DNA of 64,000 nt from Nocardiopsis ansamitocini (GTDB taxonomy: Bacteria; Actinomycetota; Actinomycetes; Streptosporangiales; Streptosporangiaceae), in assembly GCF_030268225.1 (NCBI RefSeq), contig NZ_BSQG01000001.1, positions 919,299 through 983,298 of the forward strand, read 5' to 3'. The notes beneath the pieces were generated by a model. It searched no databases and had not been told where the DNA came from. It worked only from the letters and a program-made list of their open reading frames with translations. The position numbers and the translations under genes are program-made. Shown here piece after piece: positions 51,855 to 60,463 of this stretch; the first letter of the stretch is position 1; each line of letters begins with the position of its first letter.

Positions 51855-52240
51855 AGCGACACCTCGGAGGGGTCGGCGTCAACCACGGCGTGGTGGCCGG
51901 CACCGTCAACGGCGCCGTGCAGAACAACCCGTTCGCGCATGGAAGCACCCAGGTCAACCAGGCGGCCGGCGATCCGGCCGCGATCCTGACGGCTGCCCGC
52001 ACGCAGGCCGGGCACGTTCGCGACGCACTGCGCCGACTGGCCGCGGACGGCGACCGCGACGCCTGCCTGGCCCTCGACGATCTCGCGGAGGTGACGGCCC
52101 GGCTCACCCCGCCCGTGACCGACCACGGGGCGCTGCACGCGGGACTCGACCGGCTCGTGCGGCGGTGCGCCGTACTGCCGACCGGGGTCGATGCCCTCGG
52201 ACCGCTGCGGGAGGCGGTGGAGGCGGCCGTGCAGGGGTGA
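51851..52240 (+). CDS. Small protein with N-terminal GAVQNN tag
   Basis: 129 residues. The N-terminal 40 residues are a Gly/Asn/Val/Gln tag (GVGVNHGVVAGTVNGAVQNN then PFAHGSTQVNQAAG) closely related to the C-terminal tag of the preceding membrane protein and, in its NHGVVAGT part, to NHGTVIGT of the TIR protein. The rest is a two- or three-helix domain (AAILTAARTQAGHVRDALRRLAADGDRDACLALDDLAEVTARL and onward) like helical effector-associated adaptors. GTG start overlaps the upstream stop by four bases, so synthesis is coupled. Probably an adaptor or trigger acting on the membrane protein through the shared tag. Confidence 0.75.
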   Translation: MKRHLGGVGVNHGVVAGTVNGAVQNNPFAHGSTQVNQAAGDPAAILTAARTQAGHVRDALRRLAADGDRDACLALDDLAEVTARLTPPVTDHGALHAGLDRLVRRCAVLPTGVDALGPLREAVEAAVQG

Positions 52241-52736
52241 CGGGCAGACGGCGGACGGCTCTCCCCCGACCGTTGGCCTCGCCCCGGTTTCCTGCCCGTC
52301 CTGGAACGACCGCTCGTTGTCCGCTTGCCCGGGCCGGCCTTCAAGGCATCGGTGACCTGGGGAACCGTTTTTGCGACCGGGCGGCACGATCACAGCCGCC
52401 ATCATGGCGTGGTCGGAGCAGGTCCCAGGTTCAGCGGGCCGTCGGGCCGACCCGACCGCGTCGATGTCGCGTTCTTGGAGCCGCGGCAGGAGACCGCGGA
52501 TACGGGCGTCAGCTTCTTCCCGAACACCGCCTTCATCAAATTTGATGATGAGACCCAGTTCTGATTCACACCACTCCGTTTAGTTGTCAATCAGCGACGA
52601 AGCACTCACGCTGAGCTCAAAAATCGCCCGGCCCGAGACTCACTGAACCCCCTCAAAACACACAAAAGCAATAGGCCGCATTCTGGCAGCTTCGGTGCCC
52701 TCATCGGGCGAGAACAGCGGGGAAAGCCGGGCGCCG
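52241..52736. other. Intergenic region with a possible coding fragment
   Basis: About 500 bases. On the plus strand, 52440-52564 has strong G/C at third codon positions and reads RVDVAFLEPRQETADTGVSF then FPNTAFIKFDDETQF, stop. It looks like the tail of a protein with no credible start, perhaps a decayed gene. The following 52565-52690 is A/T-richer and noncoding, downstream of the leftward kinase gene. Confidence 0.35.
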
Positions 52737-53984
52737 TCAGAACCGGGAGTCGCGGGCGTAGGCCAGGCGCAACCGGCGGGCGACGTTGCGTGCCCCCGCC
52801 GCCCCTGGATGCGACGAGGGGTGGGACTGCCGGGGGCGCCCCGTCCCCTCGGCGGACACCGCTTCCGGGTCCGCCCCGCCGGGCGGGGCGCTCTCGGCGT
52901 GGGCGAAGGACAGGGTTGCCTGCGCGGGCGGGAGACCGCCCAGGGGCAGCGTCTCCTGCACGGTGTCCCAGGGCAGAACGGTGTCCCAGGGCAGGATGGT
53001 GGAGGGCGCGGCGGGTTCCGTGTCGTCCGGGTCAGCTTCGTCGGCTGCTCCGGTTTCGCGGTCGACGGCGTCCGGCGCCTCGGGGAAGGTCTGGCCGGGG
53101 GTGTGGACGTCGGTCGCGGTGGCGGCGACGAGCCGGTAGCGCGCCTCCTGCGGGGTGAGTCCGGCCGCGGCGACGAGCCCCAGTAGTTCGTCGGCCGTCT
53201 CGCTCAACGAGGGGCGCCGCGCCGGTTCGTGGTCCAGCATCCGGGCCAGCAGCGGGCGCAGCGCGGCGGGCGCCCCGGTGAGGTCGGGAGCGGTGTCCGG
53301 TGTGCCGATCTTGTAGATGAGGGCGATCTGGGTGGCCGCGCTGTAGGGGAACCGTCCGGTGACCGCGAAGTGCAGGCAGACACCGAGGGCGTAGACGTCG
53401 GCGGCCGGAGTGAGCTTTTCTCCGTTGACCTGCTCGGGGGCCATGCAGATGGGCGTTCCCACCGGTGCGCCCGTGTGGGTGAGTTTGGCCTTGCGCTCGG
53501 CGAGCACCGCCAGACCGAAGTCGATGATCGTCGGGCCGTCCGGAGCGAGCATGATGTTGGCCGGTTTGAGGTCGCGGTGCAGCATCTTCTCCTGGTGCAG
53601 CACCCGCAGCCCTTCCACGAGAAGCGCGCCGAGACTGGCCGCCAACTCGACCGTCAGCACCCCCCGCCGGTCGACCTGCTGTTGCAGGGACCTTCCGGGG
53701 ACGTAGGCCATGGCGAGCCACGGCGTCCGGGCCAACGGATCGGCGTCGATCAGTCCGGCGACGTTGGGCCCGTAGACCTTCTTCATCGCCTCGACCTCCT
53801 GCGCGAACCGCGCACGGATCTTGTCCCCGCCGAGACCGTCCCTGATGACCTTGATCGCCACCAGCTGCCCGGCGGGCGACTCCCCGAAGTAGACCTGCCC
53901 CATGCCACCGGTTCCGAGCCGGCCCCGCAGCGTGAAGCGCCCGATGGCCGTCGGATCGTCGGGGGCGAGATCGAGGAAGGTCAT
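52737..53984 (-). CDS. Hanks-type Ser/Thr protein kinase
   Basis: 415 residues. Kinase domain (about 10-275) with all key elements: glycine loop GTGGMGQVYFG, VAIKVI (Lys45), catalytic loop HRDLKPANIM (Asp138), DFGLA (Asp155) and APE as MAPEQVNGE. No transmembrane helix, so a soluble kinase. The C-terminal 130 residues are Ala/Pro/Asp-rich, with a direct tandem repeat LPWDTVLPWDTV near residue 335. The gene lies 160 bases downstream of a STAND/TPR ATPase in the same direction, which may be the upstream signal or substrate. Substrates unknown. Confidence 0.95.
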   Translation of the reverse strand: MTFLDLAPDDPTAIGRFTLRGRLGTGGMGQVYFGESPAGQLVAIKVIRDGLGGDKIRARFAQEVEAMKKVYGPNVAGLIDADPLARTPWLAMAYVPGRSLQQQVDRRGVLTVELAASLGALLVEGLRVLHQEKMLHRDLKPANIMLAPDGPTIIDFGLAVLAERKAKLTHTGAPVGTPICMAPEQVNGEKLTPAADVYALGVCLHFAVTGRFPYSAATQIALIYKIGTPDTAPDLTGAPAALRPLLARMLDHEPARRPSLSETADELLGLVAAAGLTPQEARYRLVAATATDVHTPGQTFPEAPDAVDRETGAADEADPDDTEPAAPSTILPWDTVLPWDTVQETLPLGGLPPAQATLSFAHAESAPPGGADPEAVSAEGTGRPRQSHPSSHPGAAGARNVARRLRLAYARDSRF

Positions 53985-54144
53985 GGTCTCCAGCCTTGCG
54001 GTCCGGTGGGGCGACCGCGTCGTCGGGCCGCGCGGGCGCGGCGCACGCCCAGGGCATTCCTACCAGAGGCGCAAAGCGGGTGCGGCCCGTCGCGGCCGCA
54101 TCGGGCCGCCCGGCCCTTCGGCGCCCGGCCAGGGCACCGCACCT

Positions 54145-56280
54145 CTACCGCACGTCCGCGTCGAGCGCCTCCGCGCGCTCCCTGAGGTCGGCGCCCTGTT
54201 CGTCGCCGAGGTCGTCCAGGAGTTCCACGGCCGCCCGCAGGTGTCCGCGCGCCTCATCGGTGCGGCCGAGCCCGGCGCAGGCCTCGGCGGTGCCGATGAG
54301 CGCGCGGGCCTCGTTGCGGCGGTCACCGAAGGAACGGAAGGCCGAGAGGGAGTGGGCGAGGTGGTCCAGGACCTCGCCCCAGCGTTGGTCGGCGGCCAGG
54401 GCGCGGGCCATCGCGCAGCCGCCCCACGCCACGCTCCAGGCGTCGCCGACCTCGCGGAACAACCCGACGGCGCGCGCGTAGCCCGCGACCGCGCCGCCGG
54501 TGTCCGAGAGCGCGAGACGGCAGTCGCCCAAGGTGAGCAGCGCCATGCCCGCGCCCCGACGCTCCCCGCCCGACGCGAACACGTCGAGCGCGCGTTGCGC
54601 GATATGGGCCGCTTCGGCGTGGTCCCCGCGCTCGTGCAGCAGGACGGCGGTCTGGCGCAGCGCGAAACCCTCCACCCAGCGGTCCCCCGAACGCGCGCCG
54701 CCCTCGGCAGCCGCCCGGTAGTCCCCCAGGGCCTCCTCCGTACGTGTGAGCAGCCAGTTGACGTCGCCCAGGCCGAGCCGGTTGCAGGCCAGGCCGTGCT
54801 GGTCCCCGACCGCCTCGGCGGCGGTGACCCCCAGCAGGTGGACGTCGCGCCACTGGGTCCAGTGTCCGCGCATCTCGAAGAACCCGTACATGACGGCGGG
54901 GAGGCGCCAGGCGAGGTCGTGGAACCCGTTATCCAGGGCTGTGCGAACGGCGGCCACGAGGTTCTCGCGCTCCGTCTCGAACCAGTCCATGGCCTCGTCC
55001 ACGCCGGCGAACCCGAGGGGGCACCAAGTCCCCTCGTTCTGCGGCAGCGGCACCCGGTGGAAGGCGGGCAGGATGACGCGGTGCCCGCCGTCCACGGTGC
55101 CCAGATACCAGACCAGGACGGCGCGCAGCGCCCTTTCGCGATCGTGTGGCTCCTCGTCCAGTTCGGCGCGCTCGGCCGCGTACAGACGCAGCAGGTCGTG
55201 CAGCCGGTAACGGTCGGCCGTGGTCTCGGTGACGAGGTGCACCCGCACCAGCCGGTCCAGCAGCCGTCCGGCCGTGGGCACGTCCACCTCGGCGAGCGCG
55301 GCGCAGGCGTGGACACCGGCCTCCGGCCCGGGGTGGAGGCCGAGCCGGCGGAACAGCCGCGCCGCGTCGGGGTCGAGGTCGCGGTAGGAGGCGGCGAAGA
55401 CCGCGCGCACGTCACTCAACTCGTCGTCCTCCGTTCGCAGTGCGTCGAGCCGCCGCCGCTGGTCGTCGAGTTCGGCTGCGAAGCGGGCGAGCGAGCGACC
55501 GGGGCGGGCGGTGAGTCGCTCGGCGGTGATGCGCAGTGCCAGGGGCAGGAACGCGCAGTGCCGGGCGAGTCGGAGCGCCGCGTTCACATCGGCGTCGATT
55601 CGATCGGCCCCGGCCACGTGCCGCAGCAACGCGAGGGACTCCTCGGGGGAAAGGATGTCGAGCACCATTCGGCGAGCCCCTTCCCGTGTGACGAGACCGG
55701 CCAGACTGCTCCTGCTGGTGACGATCACCAGACATCCGGGCGAGGCCGGGAGTAGCGGACGGACCTGGTCGGCGCTGGCCGCGTTGTCGATGAGAACGAG
55801 AACGCGGCGCCCGGCCAGGAGCGACCGGTACAGCGCGGCACGACCACCGAGGTCGGCCGGTATCCGTTCGGGTGCCACGTCCAGACAGCGCAGGAGCGAG
55901 TCCAACGCCTGGGCGGCCTCGACCCGTGGCCCGGGACCGTAACCGCGCATGTCGATGTAGAGGTCGCCGCCGGTGAAGTGGGAGCGCGCGGTGTGCGCCC
56001 AGGAGACCGCGAGCGCTGTCTTGCCGACCCCCGGAGTGCCCGCGATGGCGGAGATGGCGGAACCGCGTGGCGCCTCGTTCCCACCCTCTCCCTCCTGCCG
56101 GACGAGCGCGTCGAGCAGGGCGATCTGAACACTGCGGTTGACGAACCCGCGGGTCGCGAGTGGAAGCTGTCGGGGTACCACGACCACGGATTCCGGTGCC
56201 CCCAGGTGGATCCCACCGTGGACGACTCCGGCCTGGACCACCGTCCCATCAGCGTCGCCGTGGATCGTGTTGTCGGTCAT
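54145..56280 (-). CDS. STAND (NB-ARC/AfsR-like) ATPase with TPR repeats and N-terminal VVQAG tag
   Basis: 711 residues. The N terminus is a Gly/His/Val tag TIHGDADGTVVQAGVVHGGIH (residues 5-25 in two overlapping halves), whose VVQAG resembles the V-Q-x-G core of RHIM-like amyloid motifs. The NB-ARC domain follows: P-loop AGTPGVGKTAL (80-90), GGDLYIDMRGYGPG, Walker B RVLVLIDNA (159-167), VTSR sensor strand, then a winged-helix (DAARLFRRLGLHPGPEAGVHA). From about 430 to the end are TPR-like repeats (LACNRLGLGDVNWLLTRTEEALGDYRAA, ALLTLGDCRLALSDTGGAVAGYARA). Such proteins oligomerise on sensing a signal and recruit an effector through the tag. Nineteen bases follow the DUF6879 gene. Confidence 0.92.
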   Translation of the reverse strand: MTDNTIHGDADGTVVQAGVVHGGIHLGAPESVVVVPRQLPLATRGFVNRSVQIALLDALVRQEGEGGNEAPRGSAISAIAGTPGVGKTALAVSWAHTARSHFTGGDLYIDMRGYGPGPRVEAAQALDSLLRCLDVAPERIPADLGGRAALYRSLLAGRRVLVLIDNAASADQVRPLLPASPGCLVIVTSRSSLAGLVTREGARRMVLDILSPEESLALLRHVAGADRIDADVNAALRLARHCAFLPLALRITAERLTARPGRSLARFAAELDDQRRRLDALRTEDDELSDVRAVFAASYRDLDPDAARLFRRLGLHPGPEAGVHACAALAEVDVPTAGRLLDRLVRVHLVTETTADRYRLHDLLRLYAAERAELDEEPHDRERALRAVLVWYLGTVDGGHRVILPAFHRVPLPQNEGTWCPLGFAGVDEAMDWFETERENLVAAVRTALDNGFHDLAWRLPAVMYGFFEMRGHWTQWRDVHLLGVTAAEAVGDQHGLACNRLGLGDVNWLLTRTEEALGDYRAAAEGGARSGDRWVEGFALRQTAVLLHERGDHAEAAHIAQRALDVFASGGERRGAGMALLTLGDCRLALSDTGGAVAGYARAVGLFREVGDAWSVAWGGCAMARALAADQRWGEVLDHLAHSLSAFRSFGDRRNEARALIGTAEACAGLGRTDEARGHLRAAVELLDDLGDEQGADLRERAEALDADVR

Positions 56281-56299
56281 GGGGTGCTGCTTCGGGCAT

Positions 56300-56878
56300 T
56301 CAGACAGGGGAGGACGCCGGTCTGCGCATCAGGTCGTCGAACCCCGCCGCGTAGTCGGCGAAGGGAACGGACAGGTGGACGGCGTGGTCGCGCGCGGCGT
56401 TGGCGGCGACAACCTGGGCGGGATCGGCCACGATCTCGGCCCGGACGAACGCATCATCATCGGCGTAGTCCATGCGCACCAGGAGTGCGGAGTCGAAGAG
56501 CCAGTAGTCGAAGCGAGGCAGACCCTGCGGCCAGGTTCCTTCGGGCACGGCGACGACACGTACGTCCTCCCCGGCTGCCGCCGTGTGCCGGTAACACCAC
56601 GCGCATTCGAACCGCACGTAGTCCGACAGCGGTTCGGTGACGACGTGCACCCGGTGGAAACGTTTGCCGACGGCGGTGGCCGCCTCGACCCGCTCCGCCC
56701 ATTCGGCGATTCCGGGAAACGCGCCGCGCGCCTGGCCGGAGCGGAACCGGGCGAACTCCTCCATCTCGTAGGAGACCCCGTACCCCTGCCGGGCTTCGAG
56801 GCGATAGGCAGTGTGCGAGAAATCGTCGAACAGTCCCTGGAAACCAGGATCGTCCAGCGACTCGAATACGGTGGCCAA
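56300..56878 (-). CDS. DUF6879 family protein
   Basis: 192 residues. Typical blocks are FDDFSHTAYRLEARQGYGV, GKRFHRVHVVTEPLSDYVRFECAWCYRHTAAAGEDVRVV, FDYWLFDSALLVRMDYADDDAF and HAVHLSVPF, all in the order seen in actinobacterial DUF6879 proteins, which commonly accompany XRE or STAND regulators. The start codon is TTG with GGAGAGAG upstream. Function unknown. Part of a leftward cluster with a small protein upstream (17 bases) and the STAND ATPase downstream. Confidence 0.85.
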   Translation of the reverse strand: MATVFESLDDPGFQGLFDDFSHTAYRLEARQGYGVSYEMEEFARFRSGQARGAFPGIAEWAERVEAATAVGKRFHRVHVVTEPLSDYVRFECAWCYRHTAAAGEDVRVVAVPEGTWPQGLPRFDYWLFDSALLVRMDYADDDAFVRAEIVADPAQVVAANAARDHAVHLSVPFADYAAGFDDLMRRPASSPV

Positions 56879-56895
56879 TGCCGCTCTCTCCTTGT

Positions 56896-57117
56896 TTACC
56901 CTTGTTGACGGGCCCGGTAGCGCTCGACGGCCCCGATCAGCACCTCGGGAGCGATCCGCACAGCGGTCTCACCGGGCAGCGGGTTCTCCAGCGCGGCGAG
57001 GTCGTCCGAGCCGAGCTGGACCCCCTGGACGACCAGCTCACCGGTGTCGGCGAGGTAGACGCTTGGGCACCCCGAGGCGCCCGACCCGCCGTCCTTGAAG
57101 AGCATCGTGAGTTCCAT
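56896..57117 (-). CDS. Small conserved actinobacterial protein upstream of DUF6879
   Basis: 73 residues: MLFKDGGSGASGCPSVYLAD, GELVVQGVQLGSDDLAAL, then ETAVRIAPEVLIGAVERY. The 'GCPSVY..D.G.LVVQG' strand pair is characteristic of a small family that often sits just upstream of DUF6879 genes. ATG has AAAGAGG upstream. Function unknown; heads the leftward gene cluster. Confidence 0.8.
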   Translation of the reverse strand: MELTMLFKDGGSGASGCPSVYLADTGELVVQGVQLGSDDLAALENPLPGETAVRIAPEVLIGAVERYRARQQG

Positions 57118-57945
57118 CCGGTCCTCTTTTCAGTTGTGTGGCGATCCCGGGCCTATGCCATTCCCGAAACCTGGACGAGGCTAACGGAAACCGCGTAAGA
57201 AAAGGACGCTGAGCGACTTCCGAACCGAGTCCGCGCTCATGAATATCCAGGATTGCGCACGACAGACGCACCCAGCTCCGCCGTCATGTCTTCTTCGGAG
57301 TCAAGACATCGATCTGGAAACGCACTGGACTCTCATCCTCATGACCCAAAACGCCATTCGGGTACGGATATCGCGCGACCGAAACTCAATGACGCGATGG
57401 GGAGCACGACCGTGAGCAAGGCTCTCCGCTCCGGTTATCATCACCCCGCTGCACCTGCCTCTTGCGCTCCACCCATTGGTCGGACGTCGATCCCTTCTTC
57501 GATAACGCCCCGCCCATCCTTTCCGGCTTCACCATCCCGCGCGGATTAAGGACAAAGCTGCTCGAAATCTGCGTCACGCCTCGATCGACGCGGAAAACGC
57601 CAAAGAATCCGATGCGCACTGGCCCCTACACTGCGCACGCGGGAAACTGAAGGCACCCGCATCCCGGCGACCTCGTGGAGGGCGACGGGGCGCAGCCGCC
57701 CCTCCAGCCCTCTCGGTACCGGCTCCCGAACGGCTGCCCCGAAGAGCCGAGGCAGGGCCGTCCCGGAAGAACTCCTAGGGTCGACCACAGCATTTCTTGT
57801 ACTTGCGGCCGGACGCGCACCAGCGCGTCAGCCGTCTCCCGCCGCTCGCCCCGTGCGGAGCCACCGGTTCCCCGGCACCGGGTTCCGACAAACGCTCCCC
57901 CGCCCCCTTGCAATAGAGCCACCGAACGCCGAAAGCGCCTTCGCC
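57118..57945. other. Long decayed intergenic stretch
   Basis: Over 800 bases with no intact gene. The left part holds the promoter of the leftward small protein. The middle (57240-57650) has mixed codon bias and no motif, like eroded coding sequence. On the minus strand at 57775-57837 a SEC-C motif remnant can be read (listed separately). The right end leads into the sigma-like pseudogene. Confidence 0.4.
57775..57837 (-). pseudogene. C-terminal SEC-C motif remnant
   Basis: The minus strand encodes RLTRWCASGRKYKKCCGRP followed by TAG. This is the zinc-binding SEC-C tail (usually CPCGSGRKYKKCCG) with the first Cys replaced by Arg-Trp. Upstream, the frame stays open but reads Gly/Arg-rich sequence antisense to the sigma-like gene, so only the very end of a former protein is recognisable. 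Confidence 0.5.
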
Positions 57946-58755
57946 ATGCCCTTCTCCGGCTCCGCCGACGCCCGACACGAACCCCTCCGGCACGGGTTCA
58001 GCCGACACGACATCGACGACCTCGCCGCGCTGGCCGCGTCGACCGCCCAATGGCCCGGCCACCTGGACTGGTCCACCCGGGCCGAGACGGCGTGGTCCGC
58101 CATCGCCGAACACCTCTACGCACGCGACGAGGCCCCCTCGCGGCGGGACCTCGTCGTCGCCGGGTGGGCCGCCATCGGCGACCACGCGCGCCGGGACAAC
58201 TCGTTCCGGGGCCGCGCCTGGGGCTACGGGCGCGGGGCGACACCCAACTTCGCACGGTTCTGGACCGTGTCCGCCGGCCCTTCACCCGGACCGGAGAACC
58301 TGGTCGTGGAGCGAACCGCCCTCGGCCAGATCTGGGCCGCGCTGCCCCAACAGCACCGCCGCGTCCTGCTCGCCCTCGCCCAACACCACCACTAAGCCGA
58401 GGCCGCCGCTGCCCTGGGCGTGACGCAGGGCAGCTACTACTCACTGGTCTCGCGGGCCCGCAAGGCGTTCCTCGCGCTGTGGCACGAGGGCGAGACGCCG
58501 TCTCGCCCCTGGGGCAACGACGTGCGCGGGAAAGGGCCGAGGGCCAAGAACGTCACCGTGATCGCGGTGCGCCAACGCCTGCGCGACCGCCGCCCCGCCG
58601 ACAAACCCAACGGCAGCCGCGCCGGACGCGACATCGGCGTGCCCGACAGCGTGCTCGCCGACCGCTACCGGGCGGGCGAGTCCCTGTCCGCCATCGGCGC
58701 GAGCGTGGGCCTCGGCCCCAACGCGGTGGCCGCCCGCGTCCGAAAGCAGCGGTGA
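57946..58755 (+). pseudogene. HTH/sigma-region-4-like gene interrupted by in-frame TAA
   Basis: Two open segments in the same frame are separated by a single TAA at 58393-58395. The first (149 codons from ATG 57946) has RHDIDDLAALAASTAQWPGHLDWSTRAETAWSAIAEHLY and ends AALPQQHRRVLLALAQHHH. The second continues AEAAAALGVTQGSYYSLVSRARKAFLALWHEGE and ends with ADRYRAGESLSAIGASVGLGPNAVAARVRKQ, a second helix-turn-helix. Reading across the stop gives an unbroken region-4-like helix-turn-helix ('LPxxHRxVLxA..(Y)AEAAAALGVT'), so TAA most likely replaces a Tyr codon (TAC or TAT). Either a recent nonsense mutation or a sequencing error. If intact, a DNA-binding protein of about 269 residues. Confidence 0.75.
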
Positions 58756-59282
58756 GGGCGCGGCGAAAGGGCAGGCGAAGGCCATGGGCCAAGTGGAAGA
58801 TTGTGGGCAGGGGCATTCACAGGATGCAGGCCGCTGCCCCTCCGTTCACCCTGACCAGAACCCCGACACCGCCACCAGCACATGCGGCGACGCATCAGCG
58901 AAGCGAACCCGGCACGTGCCACCGAGGGGAACACCGACCGCGACGCGGTGCGGCGCTGCGATACCTGCGACTCCTGAGGCGGCCCGGCCTTACCGCACGA
59001 TGCTCTGTCCCGCTCGCGTCGGCCGCTGCGAGCCGGTACAGCACCGGTGATCTCGCGGCGTGAACGGGTCCTGGACGCGCCCCCGATCCGGGAACAACCC
59101 CCGAAAGCGTTCGGCGTATGAATCGGCATATAAAGGGGTGTCTTCAGCGGTACATCCGGGCCATCGACGTCGCCGACGTCGCGGGAAACACAGCGCACCC
59201 CTGCTCCGAACCGACCCAGCGTCTTACTCAGCCCAGTCCCGACCGCCCTCGCGGCCCCTGCCGCACGAGGAAAGGATCTCCC
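58756..59282. other. Intergenic region
   Basis: About 530 bases without a supported gene. Frames here are Arg/Pro-rich with no ribosome sites. The part 59095-59160 is slightly A/T-richer (GAATCGGCATATAAAGGGG) and may hold the promoter of the next small gene; TATAAA at 59128 is a candidate -10. Confidence 0.35.
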
Positions 59283-59522
59283 GTGGCAATCCTCGTCGCC
59301 TTCGCCAGAACGGACGAGACCCCCGGCACCGTCTCCTACGCGTGCGGCTACGGCGGGAACCCTGCGGAGCACCGCTTCATCGTCGACACACGGACCGTGG
59401 AACTGCGGCGGACGGAGCCCGATGAGGAGGTTCCGCATGCGGTTCGCTGTGCCTGGACCACGGTGGTGCGCGTGTTCCGCGCGACCGGAACCTGGCCCGC
59501 GAGCGGCTCCTACTGCGCCTGA
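59283..59522 (+). CDS. Small hypothetical protein
   Basis: 79 residues from a GTG preceded by an excellent GAGGAAAGG ribosome site, which decides the start over longer readings. ILVAFARTDETPGTVSYACGYGGNPAEHRFIVDTRTVELRR and a hydrophobic VRCAWTTVVRVFRATGTWPA end look like one small beta-rich domain. I do not recognise the family. No partner is evident. Confidence 0.65.
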   Translation: MAILVAFARTDETPGTVSYACGYGGNPAEHRFIVDTRTVELRRTEPDEEVPHAVRCAWTTVVRVFRATGTWPASGSYCA

Positions 59523-60004
59523 CCGCTCCCCTCGGTGGACACGGACCTTCTACGCGGACCTGAGCGGTCTCCGAACCGCTCGGCGGCTTCCCTCTTGGCC
59601 GCGCCCCCGTTTCCGCTGGACGGCCGGAAGCGGTCACATCGTCTCTTTCACCGAGAGCCCGCAAAGCTTCTTGGCGAGCCGGTAGTCCGGTCGTCCCTCA
59701 AGCGGGGACGGGGGTTCCGCCGACTCGCGCGAACGCTATCCGAATGTCTCCCTGCGAACGGTTCCGCCGCAGGTCGGACAGGCAGGACCGGAGTCTGCGG
59801 CCCGACAGGCGATCGTCATAGCGCACCGATGAAAGTCCACCGGGTTCACCGTAAAGGAGAAAAGGGGTGACCGAATACGTCGGTGGCGGCCTTTTTCAGA
59901 TGGAATGTTCGGGAAAGCCCGCCACCCGTTGTCAGATTGACGTGAATCATCCCCTAACGGTCGGATTCCGGTCGTTCGCCCCCAACAGAAAGCGACCCCT
60001 CGCG
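59523..60004. other. Intergenic region
   Basis: About 480 bases. No gene that I can support. The last 140 bases before the next ATG contain GTGTCAGATTGACG-like A/T-richer patches and probably the promoter. Confidence 0.3.
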
Positions 60005-60463
60005 ATGTCCTCTGTCGAACTCGACCACCCTGAATCGACGAACTCACCTGCTCCCCCGCCCGAGAACGACGCCGAGCTCACCGCCTTCCTGGAGGACCAG
60101 GAGTCGGAGTGGCTGGCGGAGCAGCTGATGCGGATCGCGGAGGAGGACCCCGTGGTCCGGGCGAGGCTGGCCGCGGCTGCGGGGTTCGACTCCGTGGTGG
60201 ATGACACGCGCGACCTGTTGACCGGCGCGGTCCTCGCCCACCTTCCCGGTCTCTCGGAGGAGGGCGGCCCAAGCGGCGCCCCCGCTCGGCTCGACCGCAC
60301 CCTGGAGACCCTGGACGACCTCGTCGACAACGGATACGCCGCCGAGGTACACGAACTCGCACGGGAGGCCCTGGAGCTCTACGCGAAGACCCACGGCGAG
60401 GACGAGAGCGAGCAATCGGAGCGTCTGCGCGGGTTCGCCGCCGTGACGGAGGCCGGGGTGTAG
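60005..60463 (+). CDS. Helical hypothetical protein
   Basis: 152 residues starting MSSVELDHPE. Two helical blocks: LTAFLEDQESEWLAEQLMRIAEEDPVVRARLAAAAG and LDRTLETLDDLVDNGYAAEVHELAREALELYAKTHGE. These have the pattern found near the N terminus of actinobacterial SWIM-associated helical-repeat proteins ('LLxxGxAxEVxELAxxALEL'), but here the protein ends where such proteins would continue. It could be a short stand-alone version or a truncated one. A strong terminator follows 86 bases downstream. Confidence 0.6.
   Translation: MSSVELDHPESTNSPAPPPENDAELTAFLEDQESEWLAEQLMRIAEEDPVVRARLAAAAGFDSVVDDTRDLLTGAVLAHLPGLSEEGGPSGAPARLDRTLETLDDLVDNGYAAEVHELAREALELYAKTHGEDESEQSERLRGFAAVTEAGV

Noticed and set aside
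58393-58395. Stop-codon recoding in the helix-turn-helix gene
   Set aside because: TAA is not used for selenocysteine or pyrrolysine, and no recoding structure is evident; mutation or sequencing error is simpler.
57675-59063. 462-codon plus-strand open frame
   Set aside because: Almost entirely Arg/Pro with no motif, a frame shadow of the sigma-like pseudogene.
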